Source: Methylobacterium sp. AMS5 (GTDB taxonomy: Bacteria; Pseudomonadota; Alphaproteobacteria; Rhizobiales; Beijerinckiaceae). Taken from it: a DNA stretch of 64,000 bases. Below are positions 10,878 through 18,660 of this stretch, piece by piece (the first letter of the stretch is position 1; each line of letters starts with the position of its first letter). The notes under the pieces are model-generated. The model was not told the origin of the DNA, did not search any database, and was given only the letters and a program-made list of their open reading frames with translations. The translations under genes were made by a program, and so were the position numbers. The stretch covers positions 1,865,501 through 1,929,500 of the forward strand of contig NZ_CP006992.1 in NCBI RefSeq assembly GCF_001542815.1, given 5' to 3'.

Positions 10878-11912
10878 GTGAACCGGACTGGAACCAGGGT
10901 CATCGGGTGGGATCTCGGCGGGGTGCATGTCAAGGCGGCGCTCGTCGAGGAGGGCCGCGTGGTCGAGGCGGTGCAGGCGCCCTGCCGGCTCTGGCGCGGC
11001 GTCCCCGCCCTGGACGAGACCTTCGCGCAACTGCCGGGCTGGGTGCGGGGCGAGGCCGTGCACGCCGTCACCATGACCGGCGAGCTGACCGATTGCTTCG
11101 CCGACCGGGCGGACGGGGTGCATCAACTTTCGGCCTGGGCGGCGGCGGTGCTCAAAGGCAGCGTGCGGATCTATGCCGGCCGCGCCGGCTTCGTCTCGGC
11201 CGACAACGCCCGCGCGCATGCGGCCGATATCGCCTCGGCCAACTGGCACGCCACTGCCGCCCTGATCGGCCGGCACGTCCCTCAAGCGCTGCTGGTCGAT
11301 ATCGGCTCGACCACCGCCGACCTGATCCCGATCGTGGCGGGCCGGCCCGCCGCGCAGGGCTACAGCGACGCCGAGCGGCTGGAGACGGGCGAACTCGTCT
11401 ATACCGGCGTGGTGCGCACGCCGCTCCTGGCCTTTGCCACCCACGCGCCCTGGCGCGGCCGGCATACGCGGCTGATGGCCGAGACCTTCGCCAGCACCGC
11501 CGACATCTATCGGCTCACCGGCGATCTGCCGGAGGGCGCCGACCAGCAATACAGCGCCGACCTCAAGGGCAAGTCGATCCCCGAGACCGAGATCCGGCTC
11601 GCCCGCATGGTCGGCCGCGACCGGGGGGAGGGGAGTGCCGAGGAATGGCGGGCGCTGGCCGCGTGGTTCGCAGAGGCGCAACTGCGCCCCCTGCACGATG
11701 CCGCCGCCGTGCTGCTCTCGCGCCCCGATCTGCCCGCGGATGCGCCGCTCGTGGTCTGCGGCGCCGGCCGCTTCCTGGCCGAGCGGCTGGCCGCCCGGCT
11801 CGGACGCCGCCCGGTGCCGCTCACCGAGACCATCGCCGGATGCTTGAACGGTGACGATGCCGCCTGGGTCTCGACCTGCGGCCCGGCGGTGGCCGTCGGC
11901 TTGATCGGGTGA
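10878..11912 (+). CDS. Hydantoinase/oxoprolinase-like protein of the H4MPT/methylofuran cluster (MfnF family)
   Basis: About 344 residues with an ASKHA (actin-like ATPase) fold: VIGWDLGGVHVKAAL near the N-terminus and ALLVDIGSTTADLIPIVAG near residue 140 are its two phosphate loops. Archaeal MfnF joins the furan and the tyramine-glutamate halves of methanofuran, so a corresponding coupling in methylofuran synthesis is the likely role; this is inferred. There is no ATG. GTG 10878 is chosen, GTG 10866 is the alternative, and the latter would overlap the divergent HisA-like start. Confidence 0.8.
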   Translation: MNRTGTRVIGWDLGGVHVKAALVEEGRVVEAVQAPCRLWRGVPALDETFAQLPGWVRGEAVHAVTMTGELTDCFADRADGVHQLSAWAAAVLKGSVRIYAGRAGFVSADNARAHAADIASANWHATAALIGRHVPQALLVDIGSTTADLIPIVAGRPAAQGYSDAERLETGELVYTGVVRTPLLAFATHAPWRGRHTRLMAETFASTADIYRLTGDLPEGADQQYSADLKGKSIPETEIRLARMVGRDRGEGSAEEWRALAAWFAEAQLRPLHDAAAVLLSRPDLPADAPLVVCGAGRFLAERLAARLGRRPVPLTETIAGCLNGDDAAWVSTCGPAVAVGLIG

Positions 11913-11965
11913 GGAACGGGGCCGTTCCCGCGCGTTGACGGGGACATGGTCACAAGGAGAGGTGC

Positions 11966-12166
11966 ATGACTGCAGGAAACAAGCTCGCCCGCATCCTGGC
12001 GACCCGCACCGGGGAGGCGATCGAGCTGGCCTTCGTCACCGAGGACGGCCGGACCACACGGGTGCTGGCGAGCGAGGACCAGATCGACCGCCTCGTGGAT
12101 GAGCTGGAGGACGTCCTCAATTCGCCGGCCGAGACGGGCTCGGGCGAACCGCCCGCGGCCGCCTGA
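11966..12166 (+). CDS. Small conserved-looking acidic protein of unknown function
   Basis: 66 residues starting MTAGNKLARILATRTGEAIELAF, with no signal peptide, membrane segment or cysteine and an acidic C-terminal half (EDQIDRLVDELEDVL) that looks helical. An AAGGAGAGG ribosome binding site ends 3 nt before the ATG, so translation is credible. It lies 53 bp behind the MfnF-like gene in the same direction and may be cotranscribed. I do not recognise a family; cytoplasmic location is the only inference. Confidence 0.65.
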   Translation: MTAGNKLARILATRTGEAIELAFVTEDGRTTRVLASEDQIDRLVDELEDVLNSPAETGSGEPPAAA

Positions 12167-12168
12167 CG

Positions 12169-13182
12169 CTACCGCAGGAAGTCCCCGAAGGCGCGGGGCC
12201 CGTCGCCGGTCCCGATCGTGCCGGTGACCTGAAGGCTCGACGGGTCGATCAGGCTCAGGGCGTTGTCGCCCCAGTTGGCGACGACGATCGTCTTCCCGTC
12301 GTGGGTGGCGGCGATGCCCTCGGGGTGATCGCCGACATCGATCGCGGCCAATGTCTTCAAGGTGGCGGGGTCGAACACCGTCACGGTGTTGGAATACTGG
12401 TCGGTCACGAAGCCTTTGCCGACAGCGAACGCGATCACGTAGGGCCGCTGGCCGGTGGTGACGCGGCCGGTTTCGCGGCCGGCGGCGACGTCGATGGCCG
12501 AGACATCGTTCGAGACCACGTTGGCGGTGTAGGCGTAGCGACCGTCCGCCGAGAGGGTCAGGCCGAACGGGTGCTGGCCCACGGATACTTGCCGCGTCTC
12601 CCGTCGGCTTCCCACGTCGACGATCGAGACCGTGTCGGATTCGCGGTTGGCCACCAGCAGCGTGGCGCCGTCCGGCGTCACCGCGATGCCCGAAGGGGAT
12701 TTCCCGGTGGCGATCTCGCCCTCCAGCGTCAGGCCCGCCGCATTCGGACGCAGCACGAAGACACGGGCACCGTACCAGTCCGCGACGTAAACCTCGCCGG
12801 ATTTCGGATTGACGCCGATGCCGAGCGGGCCACCGGGCAGATCGAGACTCGCGGTCACCCGGCGCGCGTCGAGATCGATGACCGAGACGCCGTGGCCCTC
12901 GGGGCGGGTGACATAGGCGGTCTTCCGGTCGGGTGAGAGAGCGATGCCCGCCGGCGCCCCCGGTACGGGGATCGATTGCAGGATTGTCTTGGACCCGAGG
13001 TCGATGATCTCGACGGCGTTGCCGAGCTGCGCCGTGACGAGGGCTTGCTGCGCCAGGGCGTGGGCGGGCAGCCAGGCCAAGCAGACGAGGCCCCAGGCCC
13101 AAAACCTCCCCCCGCTGCGGAGGAGAGGGTGGGACGGCCGGCGCCTCCGCCGAGTGAATCGAAGTGCGCCGGCCTTTCGCAT
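12169..13182 (-). CDS. Exported YVTN-type beta-propeller protein
   Basis: 337-residue periplasmic beta-propeller, a paralogue of LutB in this window. After a basic N-terminus and hydrophobic segment (WAWGLVCLAWLPAHALAQQ, about residues 28-46) come six to seven repeats of about 42 residues with the pattern SPDG-YV-N--S-TVSVID. Such proteins accompany PQQ-dependent alcohol oxidation and its transport systems; the binding partner is unknown. It follows the SRPBCC gene by 10 bp in the same direction and is the last gene of the leftward run. Confidence 0.85.
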   Translation of the reverse strand: MRKAGALRFTRRRRRPSHPLLRSGGRFWAWGLVCLAWLPAHALAQQALVTAQLGNAVEIIDLGSKTILQSIPVPGAPAGIALSPDRKTAYVTRPEGHGVSVIDLDARRVTASLDLPGGPLGIGVNPKSGEVYVADWYGARVFVLRPNAAGLTLEGEIATGKSPSGIAVTPDGATLLVANRESDTVSIVDVGSRRETRQVSVGQHPFGLTLSADGRYAYTANVVSNDVSAIDVAAGRETGRVTTGQRPYVIAFAVGKGFVTDQYSNTVTVFDPATLKTLAAIDVGDHPEGIAATHDGKTIVVANWGDNALSLIDPSSLQVTGTIGTGDGPRAFGDFLR

Positions 13183-13192
13183 CGTCGAGCCC

Positions 13193-13723
13193 TTACGAAC
13201 CCTTTTCGGCCTTGGCCTTCACGTTCTCCAGCCCCGCCTTGTAGAGGCCGAGCACGGCCTTCTTGGAGGCCTCGTCGTTCAGTTCCGGCGGCGGATCGTT
13301 GTTCATGTAGCCGCGATAGAACGCGCCGCGCCACGTCATCTTGGTCTTGGCGCCGTCGCCCTCGAGCTCGATCGTCGAGGAATAATCGTTCACCGGCAGG
13401 GTCTTCACGTCGACCTTGGTGATCCGATACATGAGGAGCTTCTTCTCGGCGTCGTATTTGGCGAGCTCTTCCTCGACCGTGGGGCCGCCCTTCAGGGTCA
13501 GCGTGCGGGTCGCCTTGACCTCGTTGCCGCCCTTGCCCTCGGTCTTCTCGACCACCGGAATCCAGCTTCCGTCCTGGAAGTTGCCGACGATCGCCCAGAC
13601 CTTGTCGGCGGGGGCGTTGATCTCGATCGACTCCGATACCTTCTGCCGGGTCGGGCCGTGGGCCTGCGCGGCGAAGGTCACCGTGGCAAGCGCCGCCACG
13701 GCGGCGAGCGTCCTGAATTTCAT
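13193..13723 (-). CDS. Exported SRPBCC-family protein resembling MxaD (copy 2)
   Basis: 176 residues with a cleavable signal peptide (MKFRTLAAVAALATVTFAAQAHG) and one START/SRPBCC domain. It contains ESIEINAPADKVWAIVGNFQDGSWIP, typical of the ligand-binding helix-grip fold, and ends AFYRGYMNNDPPPELNDEASKK. MxaD, a periplasmic methanol-oxidation protein, has the same size and layout, so a role around a PQQ methanol dehydrogenase is plausible but not shown. The start at 13723 has GGAGGAG upstream. It is a tandem duplicate of the next gene upstream. Confidence 0.83.
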   Translation of the reverse strand: MKFRTLAAVAALATVTFAAQAHGPTRQKVSESIEINAPADKVWAIVGNFQDGSWIPVVEKTEGKGGNEVKATRTLTLKGGPTVEEELAKYDAEKKLLMYRITKVDVKTLPVNDYSSTIELEGDGAKTKMTWRGAFYRGYMNNDPPPELNDEASKKAVLGLYKAGLENVKAKAEKGS

Positions 13724-13788
13724 CGTTTTTCTCCTCCCGTTGAGGCCGCCGAGCATGGCAGCCTCACCCCTCGTTCGAGCGACTTGTG

Positions 13789-14343
13789 TCAGGAGCCGCT
13801 CTTCTCAAGCCGGGCCTTGAGGTTCTCAAGGCTGGCATGAATCCAGGCCCGCACGCGCTTCTCCGAATTCTCGTCGTTGAGTTCGGGCGGCGGGTCGTTG
13901 TTCGGATGGCCGCGGTAGAACGCGGCCCGCCACTCGACCCGCGCCTGCGCGCCCTCGGGCCGCACCGAGATCGTGGCCGAGTAATCCTTGGCCGGCAGGT
14001 CGGTGACCTCGCTCTCGAGGATGTAATAGCCGAAGCTTCTATGCTCCGGATCGAGCTTGCGGCTCTCCTCGACGATGACGTGGCCGTTCTTCAGCGTCAG
14101 CCGGAAGATCGGCTTGTCCGCGCTGCCCTGCGGTTCGCCGCGCGCCACGTTCTCGATCCAGCCCGCATCGGCCGGGTTGCCGACCACCGCCCAGACTTTG
14201 TCGGGGGAGGCGTCGATGGTGACGCTCTCGACGATCTTGCGCCGGGTCGGCGCGTGCTGCGCCTCGGCCCCGACCGTGGTGACGGCGAGCGCCGCGGCGG
14301 CGAGCCATGCGATCCGCTTCAAACCGGAAATCTCCTTGAGCAT
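13789..14343 (-). CDS. Exported SRPBCC-family protein resembling MxaD (copy 1)
   Basis: 184 residues: signal peptide IAWLAAAALAVTTVGAEAQ, then one SRPBCC domain with VESVTIDASPDKVWAVVGNPADAGWIENV and the shared tail AFYRGHPNNDPPPELNDENSEK. The near-identical NNDPPPELNDE block in both tandem genes shows a duplication, with divergence elsewhere. The ligand is unknown. It lies 20 bp behind the DUF447 gene, so it may be on the same transcript as the cofactor operon, although its product is periplasmic. Confidence 0.82.
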   Translation of the reverse strand: MLKEISGLKRIAWLAAAALAVTTVGAEAQHAPTRRKIVESVTIDASPDKVWAVVGNPADAGWIENVARGEPQGSADKPIFRLTLKNGHVIVEESRKLDPEHRSFGYYILESEVTDLPAKDYSATISVRPEGAQARVEWRAAFYRGHPNNDPPPELNDENSEKRVRAWIHASLENLKARLEKSGS

Positions 14344-14363
14344 CGGTTCAGTCTGTCGGCGCC

Positions 14364-14960
14364 TCACAGGGGGCGGCTCGTCCCGTCGAGGACGCGGCCG
14401 GTGCGTCCCAGGGCTCCCGCGACCTTGTCCTCGATCCAGTCCCAGGCCTCGCGCTCGGCGGGGCCGGCGGTCTTGGAAATGGCTATGGCATGATAGGCCA
14501 TCTCCGTCAGGACCTTTTCCGGCTCCAGCATGTGGAGCCGCGTGGACAGGATCGCCGCCTCGATCACCGCGGCCTGCGCCCGGTTGTAGCCGATGAACGG
14601 CACGTGGCTCACCGCATGCACCATCCGCCCGCGGTAGCGCGGGCGCTGCGGATCGTCCTCGATCGCGGCCACTTCGAACTCGGCATGGCCGAAGCATTCG
14701 GCGAGGCGTCTCCCGGGAATGTGATCGCAATCCACCACCGGCCAATCGCGCCGCCCGGTGACGACGCCCGCGATCACCCGCACGTCGCTCGGGGCCGAGG
14801 CCGTGAAGTAGGGGCGCTCGGCGAGGTTGTCGATCGTGGGCGAGGGGCGGAACGGGGCGAGCACGAAATTCTCGCCCTCGCGGATCAGGCCGAACGGCAC
14901 GAGATGCAGTGCGCCGGCCGCCGACAGGGTGGTGACGACGGTCTCCAAGATCAGCGGCAT
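14364..14960 (-). CDS. DUF447-family protein of the C1 cluster
   Basis: 198-residue protein of a family found in methanogens and H4MPT-using methylotrophs. It reads MPLILETVVTTLSAAGALHLVPFGLIREGENFVLAPFRPSPT, which resembles a flavin-reductase-like split barrel, so FMN binding is possible. The function is not established. It starts 1 nt after the stop of the dihydropteroate-synthase-like gene (GGAATTGAGATG arrangement), which implies an operon. No signal peptide; cytoplasmic. Confidence 0.82.
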   Translation of the reverse strand: MPLILETVVTTLSAAGALHLVPFGLIREGENFVLAPFRPSPTIDNLAERPYFTASAPSDVRVIAGVVTGRRDWPVVDCDHIPGRRLAECFGHAEFEVAAIEDDPQRPRYRGRMVHAVSHVPFIGYNRAQAAVIEAAILSTRLHMLEPEKVLTEMAYHAIAISKTAGPAEREAWDWIEDKVAGALGRTGRVLDGTSRPL

Positions 14961-14961
14961 C

Positions 14962-16536
14962 TCAATTCCGGTCCTCGTCGGGCACCAGCCGGCCGCAGAC
15001 GATGCGGCCGCCCTTCGGCTCGCTGAGCGGGTCGCGCTCCGATGCCGTACCATCCCCGGTCTCGGTTCGCGGCGGTGCGGCGTCGCGCTCCGGATCGGCC
15101 TGGGTCGCGCGCTCGGCGGCGGGCGCCGCGGGGCCGCTATGCTTGGTGTGCGCCGATTTCGTCGGTCCGGCTGCCTTGAAGGCGGTGGTGTCTTCCTGGG
15201 TGCGGTCGGCAGCGCAACCCCAATCGAGGGGTTCGTCCTGCACGTAGCGCTTGCCGAGGCGGAACGCGGTCTCGGCCTTGGTCAACTCGCCGCCGAGATA
15301 GAAGGCGTGCGCGCCGTCGCTCTCCACGCTCAGTTCGGGGAAGAAGGCCATCGCGTCGGTGCCGGTGGTGTGACGGTCGCGGTTGTAGACGTGGATGCCG
15401 TCCTCGGCGACGGCGATGCGGTAATTGGGATCGCGCACCTCTGCGGCGAGAGCCGCAATTTCATCGGAGGTCTGCACGAAGGGGCGCTTGTCGTGCAGCG
15501 CCAGCAATTCGCGGCCGTAGCCCTTGGGCAGGGCGGCGTCCTCTTTGGCCGCGTACATCACCCGGCGGGCGGCGTCGTGCTCCTCCACCGTGCGGCGGGT
15601 GTGGTTCGAGACCTGCACGATCAGCACGTTGCGTAGGCTGAGTTCCGAGCACATGCCGACGAGGAGCGCCGTGACGCCGAGACTGTCGGCCTCGGTCAGT
15701 TCGGTGAGGTTGCCGGTGCCCATCATCATCTCGATGTTCGGCCAGCGCGCCCGGATCTCGCGGTAGCGGCAGATCGAATCGACGAAGCCGAAATGGATCG
15801 GCTCCAGGATCGGGTCGGCCATGAAGGGCCGGCCGGCCCGCTCCATCCGCTCGATGGCGCGGTCGAGGGAGGGCAGGTCGTCGGGCCGCATCGGCACGAG
15901 GACCGGCACCGCGTCGGTCTCGAAGGCGAGGTCCAGCGTCTCCTCATTGAGGCTGAGGAGATAGTCGGCGCCGGCCCGCGCCCCGCGGGTCAACTCGTCC
16001 AGCGAGAAGGAATCGACGCTGACCTTCAGACCGGCGCCCTTGAGGGCCCGCACGCTGTCTTCGAGATGGGGGAACGCGGTGTCGGGCAGTCCCCCGAGAT
16101 CGATCACGTCCGCGCCGCGACGGGCGAGGTCGAGACCCTTGGCCAGGATCTGGTCGGGCGTCATCTTCGAGGCATCGACGATCTCGGAGAAGATGCGCAG
16201 GTCGTGGCGCGAGAGATCGACCTTGCGCCCGGTCAGGCCAAGATAAGCCGGCAAATCAACGATCTCGTCCGGCCCCCGCTCGACCGGAAGGCCGAAATGG
16301 GCCCTCAGCGCCTCCGGGTTGGCACGGCAGCGGCCGGGCAGGACGATCCGGGTCGCGCCCTCCGGCATTTGCACCCGGCGCTTGATGATCTCTTCGGTCA
16401 TCAGCGCGGCGACCTTCACCCCGGCATCGGCGATGCTCCAGGCGAACCGCTCGGCCGGCAGCGTGGCCGCGACCTTTTCGAGGCGGGCATGGGCCAGCTT
16501 GCCGGTGATGAAGACGAGATGTTCGGGCGCGCTCAT
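14962..16536 (-). CDS. Dihydropteroate-synthase-like protein of H4MPT biosynthesis
   Basis: 524-residue protein with a central TIM-barrel related to dihydropteroate synthase: GADVIDLGGLPDT, LKVSVDSFSLDELTRGARAGADYLLSLNEE and MMMGTGNLTELTEADS. The N-terminal 130 residues (MSAPEHLVFITGKLAHARLEKV) form a domain found in archaeal relatives, and the last 70 or so are a low-complexity Ala/Pro/Glu-rich tail ending GGRIVCGRLVPDEDRN. In archaea a member of this group couples the pterin to the RFAP moiety, which is the likely role here. Its start overlaps the amino-acid-kinase stop by 4 nt. Confidence 0.86.
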   Translation of the reverse strand: MSAPEHLVFITGKLAHARLEKVAATLPAERFAWSIADAGVKVAALMTEEIIKRRVQMPEGATRIVLPGRCRANPEALRAHFGLPVERGPDEIVDLPAYLGLTGRKVDLSRHDLRIFSEIVDASKMTPDQILAKGLDLARRGADVIDLGGLPDTAFPHLEDSVRALKGAGLKVSVDSFSLDELTRGARAGADYLLSLNEETLDLAFETDAVPVLVPMRPDDLPSLDRAIERMERAGRPFMADPILEPIHFGFVDSICRYREIRARWPNIEMMMGTGNLTELTEADSLGVTALLVGMCSELSLRNVLIVQVSNHTRRTVEEHDAARRVMYAAKEDAALPKGYGRELLALHDKRPFVQTSDEIAALAAEVRDPNYRIAVAEDGIHVYNRDRHTTGTDAMAFFPELSVESDGAHAFYLGGELTKAETAFRLGKRYVQDEPLDWGCAADRTQEDTTAFKAAGPTKSAHTKHSGPAAPAAERATQADPERDAAPPRTETGDGTASERDPLSEPKGGRIVCGRLVPDEDRN

Positions 16537-17147
16537 GCGGCGTGCCTTTGGCGGACATCCTCGGGGCCCCGGATCACGATCGCACCGCGATAAGCGGCGG
16601 CAAAACGCGGGAACGCGGCATCGACGAAGCCGGCTCGTGCGAGGGCTGCAGGATCGGCCTGAAGCGGAAGTTTTGCCGACTTCACAAGGATGCAGCGATC
16701 GACGCCGAGCCTGGCGGCGAGCCACAGGGCGAGGCTGTCGGAGGTGACGTCCCAGCTTTCGGCGATCTCGGCATGACCCGCTTTGAGCGCGACCGGATCC
16801 CAGATCACGGAGCGGCCCTGTGCGAGGGCATCGGCAACGGTCTCAGGGCTCGCGGCGATGGTCAGGCGCTGTTCGAGGGCGCAAAACACTTCGGCCATGC
16901 GGCCCATGGCGTCGAGGGCGAGGCGGTGGGCGAGGGTGTCGTCGAAGCCGAGCGCCGCTTGGGTCGCGCGCACCGCCTCGGCGAAGGCGCCGCCACCGGG
17001 CACGATCGCGACCGGTGGTTGCTCCACGCATTCGGCGAGGATGGCGCAAAGCCGCGCGCGGTCGGCGACGAGGCTGCCGCCGATCTTGACCACGGCGCCG
17101 TCGATTTTTCCCGTGAAGCGGGGAGGGGCGGGGGGGACGCCTGTCAT
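16533..17147 (-). CDS. Amino-acid-kinase-family protein, likely aminomethylfuran-phosphate kinase (MfnE family)
   Basis: 204 residues with the amino acid kinase fold: GAVVKIGGSLVAD at residues 17-29 and VAIVPGGGAFAEAVRATQ near residue 48 are the two glycine-rich ATP loops, and WDVTSDSLALWLAARLG near residue 140 is the conserved substrate/Mg segment. Archaeal MfnE phosphorylates aminomethylfuran phosphate to the diphosphate in methanofuran synthesis. The neighbouring DUF556 (MfnB) gene, 5 bp upstream, supports the same pathway. Substrate is inferred from family and context. Confidence 0.85.
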   Translation of the reverse strand: MTGVPPAPPRFTGKIDGAVVKIGGSLVADRARLCAILAECVEQPPVAIVPGGGAFAEAVRATQAALGFDDTLAHRLALDAMGRMAEVFCALEQRLTIAASPETVADALAQGRSVIWDPVALKAGHAEIAESWDVTSDSLALWLAARLGVDRCILVKSAKLPLQADPAALARAGFVDAAFPRFAAAYRGAIVIRGPEDVRQRHAA

Positions 17148-17152
17148 ATGCC

Positions 17153-17863
17153 TTACGCCGCGTCGGCCCGTGGGCCGTCCCGCATCGCGGTCACAGCCTG
17201 CGCCACCCGCGCGCCGTCGAGCGCCTGCCGCCGGTCGCCGGCGCGGCACAGGCCGCCGCGGAAACCGAGATAATCGGGCTCGAGCCGCGCGAGCGCCGGA
17301 ATGTCGCCGAGGCCGAGCGAGCCGGCAAGCCCGCTCATCAGGCCGTGCGCGCGGCATCCGGCGACGAAGTCCGCCAGCTGCGGCGCGGCCATGAGAGTGC
17401 AAAGCGTGGTGCCGTTCTTGCCGCGGGTGTCGATCATCGCACCGACAAAGCCGGCTGCGGCGAGGCGTGCCGGCCCATCCGCGGCCACGTCATCCTCGGC
17501 GAAGAGCACGCCGATGACTCGGCCCGGCGCCCGCGCGGCGGCCTCGGCCAAAGCCGCATCGTCCGCGGCACCGACAGCGATCTTGATGAAATCCACGCCG
17601 GTTGCGGCAATGGTCGCGATGGCCACAGCGATTTCGCATCCGGTGCCGTCGCCGGCCACGGCGCTGGTGACCGCCCGCCCGCCGACATCCGCGACGATGG
17701 CGCGCACGGTCTCGGGCGGCAGCGCGCCGAGCGCCCCGCGCTCGGGATCCTTGGCGTCGATCAGGTCCGCACCGGCCCGGAGCGCCGTCAGCGCCTCGTC
17801 GGGCCCACGGACGCTGACGAGCAGGCGGGGACGCGCGGAAGAAATCGATACGATGTCGGACAC
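17153..17863 (-). CDS. (5-formylfuran-3-yl)methyl phosphate synthase (DUF556, MfnB family)
   Basis: 236-residue TIM barrel that, in archaea, makes the furan precursor of methanofuran from two glyceraldehyde 3-phosphates. Conserved lysines are present in DLIDAKDPERGALGALP (Lys38, probably the Schiff-base-region lysine) and in VDFIKIAVG, and GMIDTRGKNG-like text (GAMIDTRGKNGTTL) is typical of the family. The start is GTG 17863, with only a weak AAGAA upstream. It is the first gene of a leftward operon MfnB-MfnE-DHPS-like-DUF447 with 1-5 nt gaps or overlaps. Confidence 0.9.
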   Translation of the reverse strand: MSDIVSISSARPRLLVSVRGPDEALTALRAGADLIDAKDPERGALGALPPETVRAIVADVGGRAVTSAVAGDGTGCEIAVAIATIAATGVDFIKIAVGAADDAALAEAAARAPGRVIGVLFAEDDVAADGPARLAAAGFVGAMIDTRGKNGTTLCTLMAAPQLADFVAGCRAHGLMSGLAGSLGLGDIPALARLEPDYLGFRGGLCRAGDRRQALDGARVAQAVTAMRDGPRADAA

Positions 17864-17908
17864 GGGAAACGTTCTTGCTCAGCCTTGCGCGCCCGCACAA
17901 GCCCCGCC

Positions 17909-18430
17909 TCAGGAACGGCCGGGCAGCGGCTCGGCCAGGAGGCGGTTCTTCACGATCCACCGCGTGGCGTGGGACCAATCGTCGTCGGTGTTGGCTCTTA
18001 TCACGACCTGGCCCCGGCGCACGACCTTGCCGGTCTCGGCCTCGGCGATGGTGACGACGAGGCTGAACAACTGGTTGGCGCCCTTGTCGGCGAAGGCGGT
18101 CACGGCGAGTTCCGCGCCCAGCGCCTTGGCGATCGGAGCGACGCAGTCGTTGCACTTGTAGAGCGGGCTCTCCTTGCGGATTTCTTCCGCCTGGGGGCCG
18201 AGATCGACGCTCTCGAGGCCGCCCTTCTCGGCCAGTTGCTTGCGCAGCACGTCGGTGACGAGGTCGAGGCGCTTCTGGTCGGCCGGCAGCGGCTTGCGGC
18301 CGTAGGCCAGCGTCGGATCGTTCACCTCCGCCGGGAAGATCGCAGCCTTGCGCGCCGCATCCTCCGCCGAGGCTGCACCGTTCAGCGTGGACAGGAGTGC
18401 GAGGGCGGGCAGGAGGGCGCGAAGTCGCAT
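17909..18430 (-). CDS. Exported DUF2380/DUF3280-like protein
   Basis: 173 residues with a signal peptide (MRLRALLPALALLSTLNGAASAE) and a mature domain that resembles DUF2380/DUF3280 proteins: a paired-cysteine stretch YKCNDCVAPIAKALGAELAV, then a beta strand set FSLVVTIAEAETGKVVRRGQVVIRANTDDDWSHATRWIV. Periplasmic. Such proteins occur with PQQ-alcohol-oxidation and lanthanide gene clusters; the molecular role is unknown. It is transcribed away from lutA, across a 230-bp shared region, and runs toward the cofactor operon 45 bp further on. Confidence 0.78.
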   Translation of the reverse strand: MRLRALLPALALLSTLNGAASAEDAARKAAIFPAEVNDPTLAYGRKPLPADQKRLDLVTDVLRKQLAEKGGLESVDLGPQAEEIRKESPLYKCNDCVAPIAKALGAELAVTAFADKGANQLFSLVVTIAEAETGKVVRRGQVVIRANTDDDWSHATRWIVKNRLLAEPLPGRS

Positions 18431-18575
18431 GGGGTGAGAGCCTCGGACGGGCGCGGGGCCGCGCGGACGGGCTTTAACTCGGTTTCCCGGAGGATTTGGC
18501 AAGCGTCGGCGCGACCGCCCCGGAGCGTGTCGGCATGTCCGGCAACGGCGATGCGACGCGTGACAAAGCCGGCCC

Positions 18576-18613
18576 CGCGATCGCTCGATCGCGCATCTTA
18601 TGAAAATCTTATG
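18576..18613. promoter_or_regulatory. lutA: Palindrome plus two 11-bp-spaced direct repeats upstream of lutA
   Basis: CGCGATCG-CT-CGATCGCG (18576-18593) is a perfect 8-bp inverted repeat. It is followed 1 nt later by two copies of ATCTTATG at 18595-18602 and 18606-18613, one helical turn apart. These lie 48-85 bp before the chosen lutA start in the only gap that can hold the lut promoter. They may be a regulator site and/or the core promoter; no regulator is identified. Confidence 0.5.
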
Positions 18614-18660
18614 CTTCTCTCGTTGAGGCCGGTGGCAAGATGTTGCTAGCGTGCCGGGCA

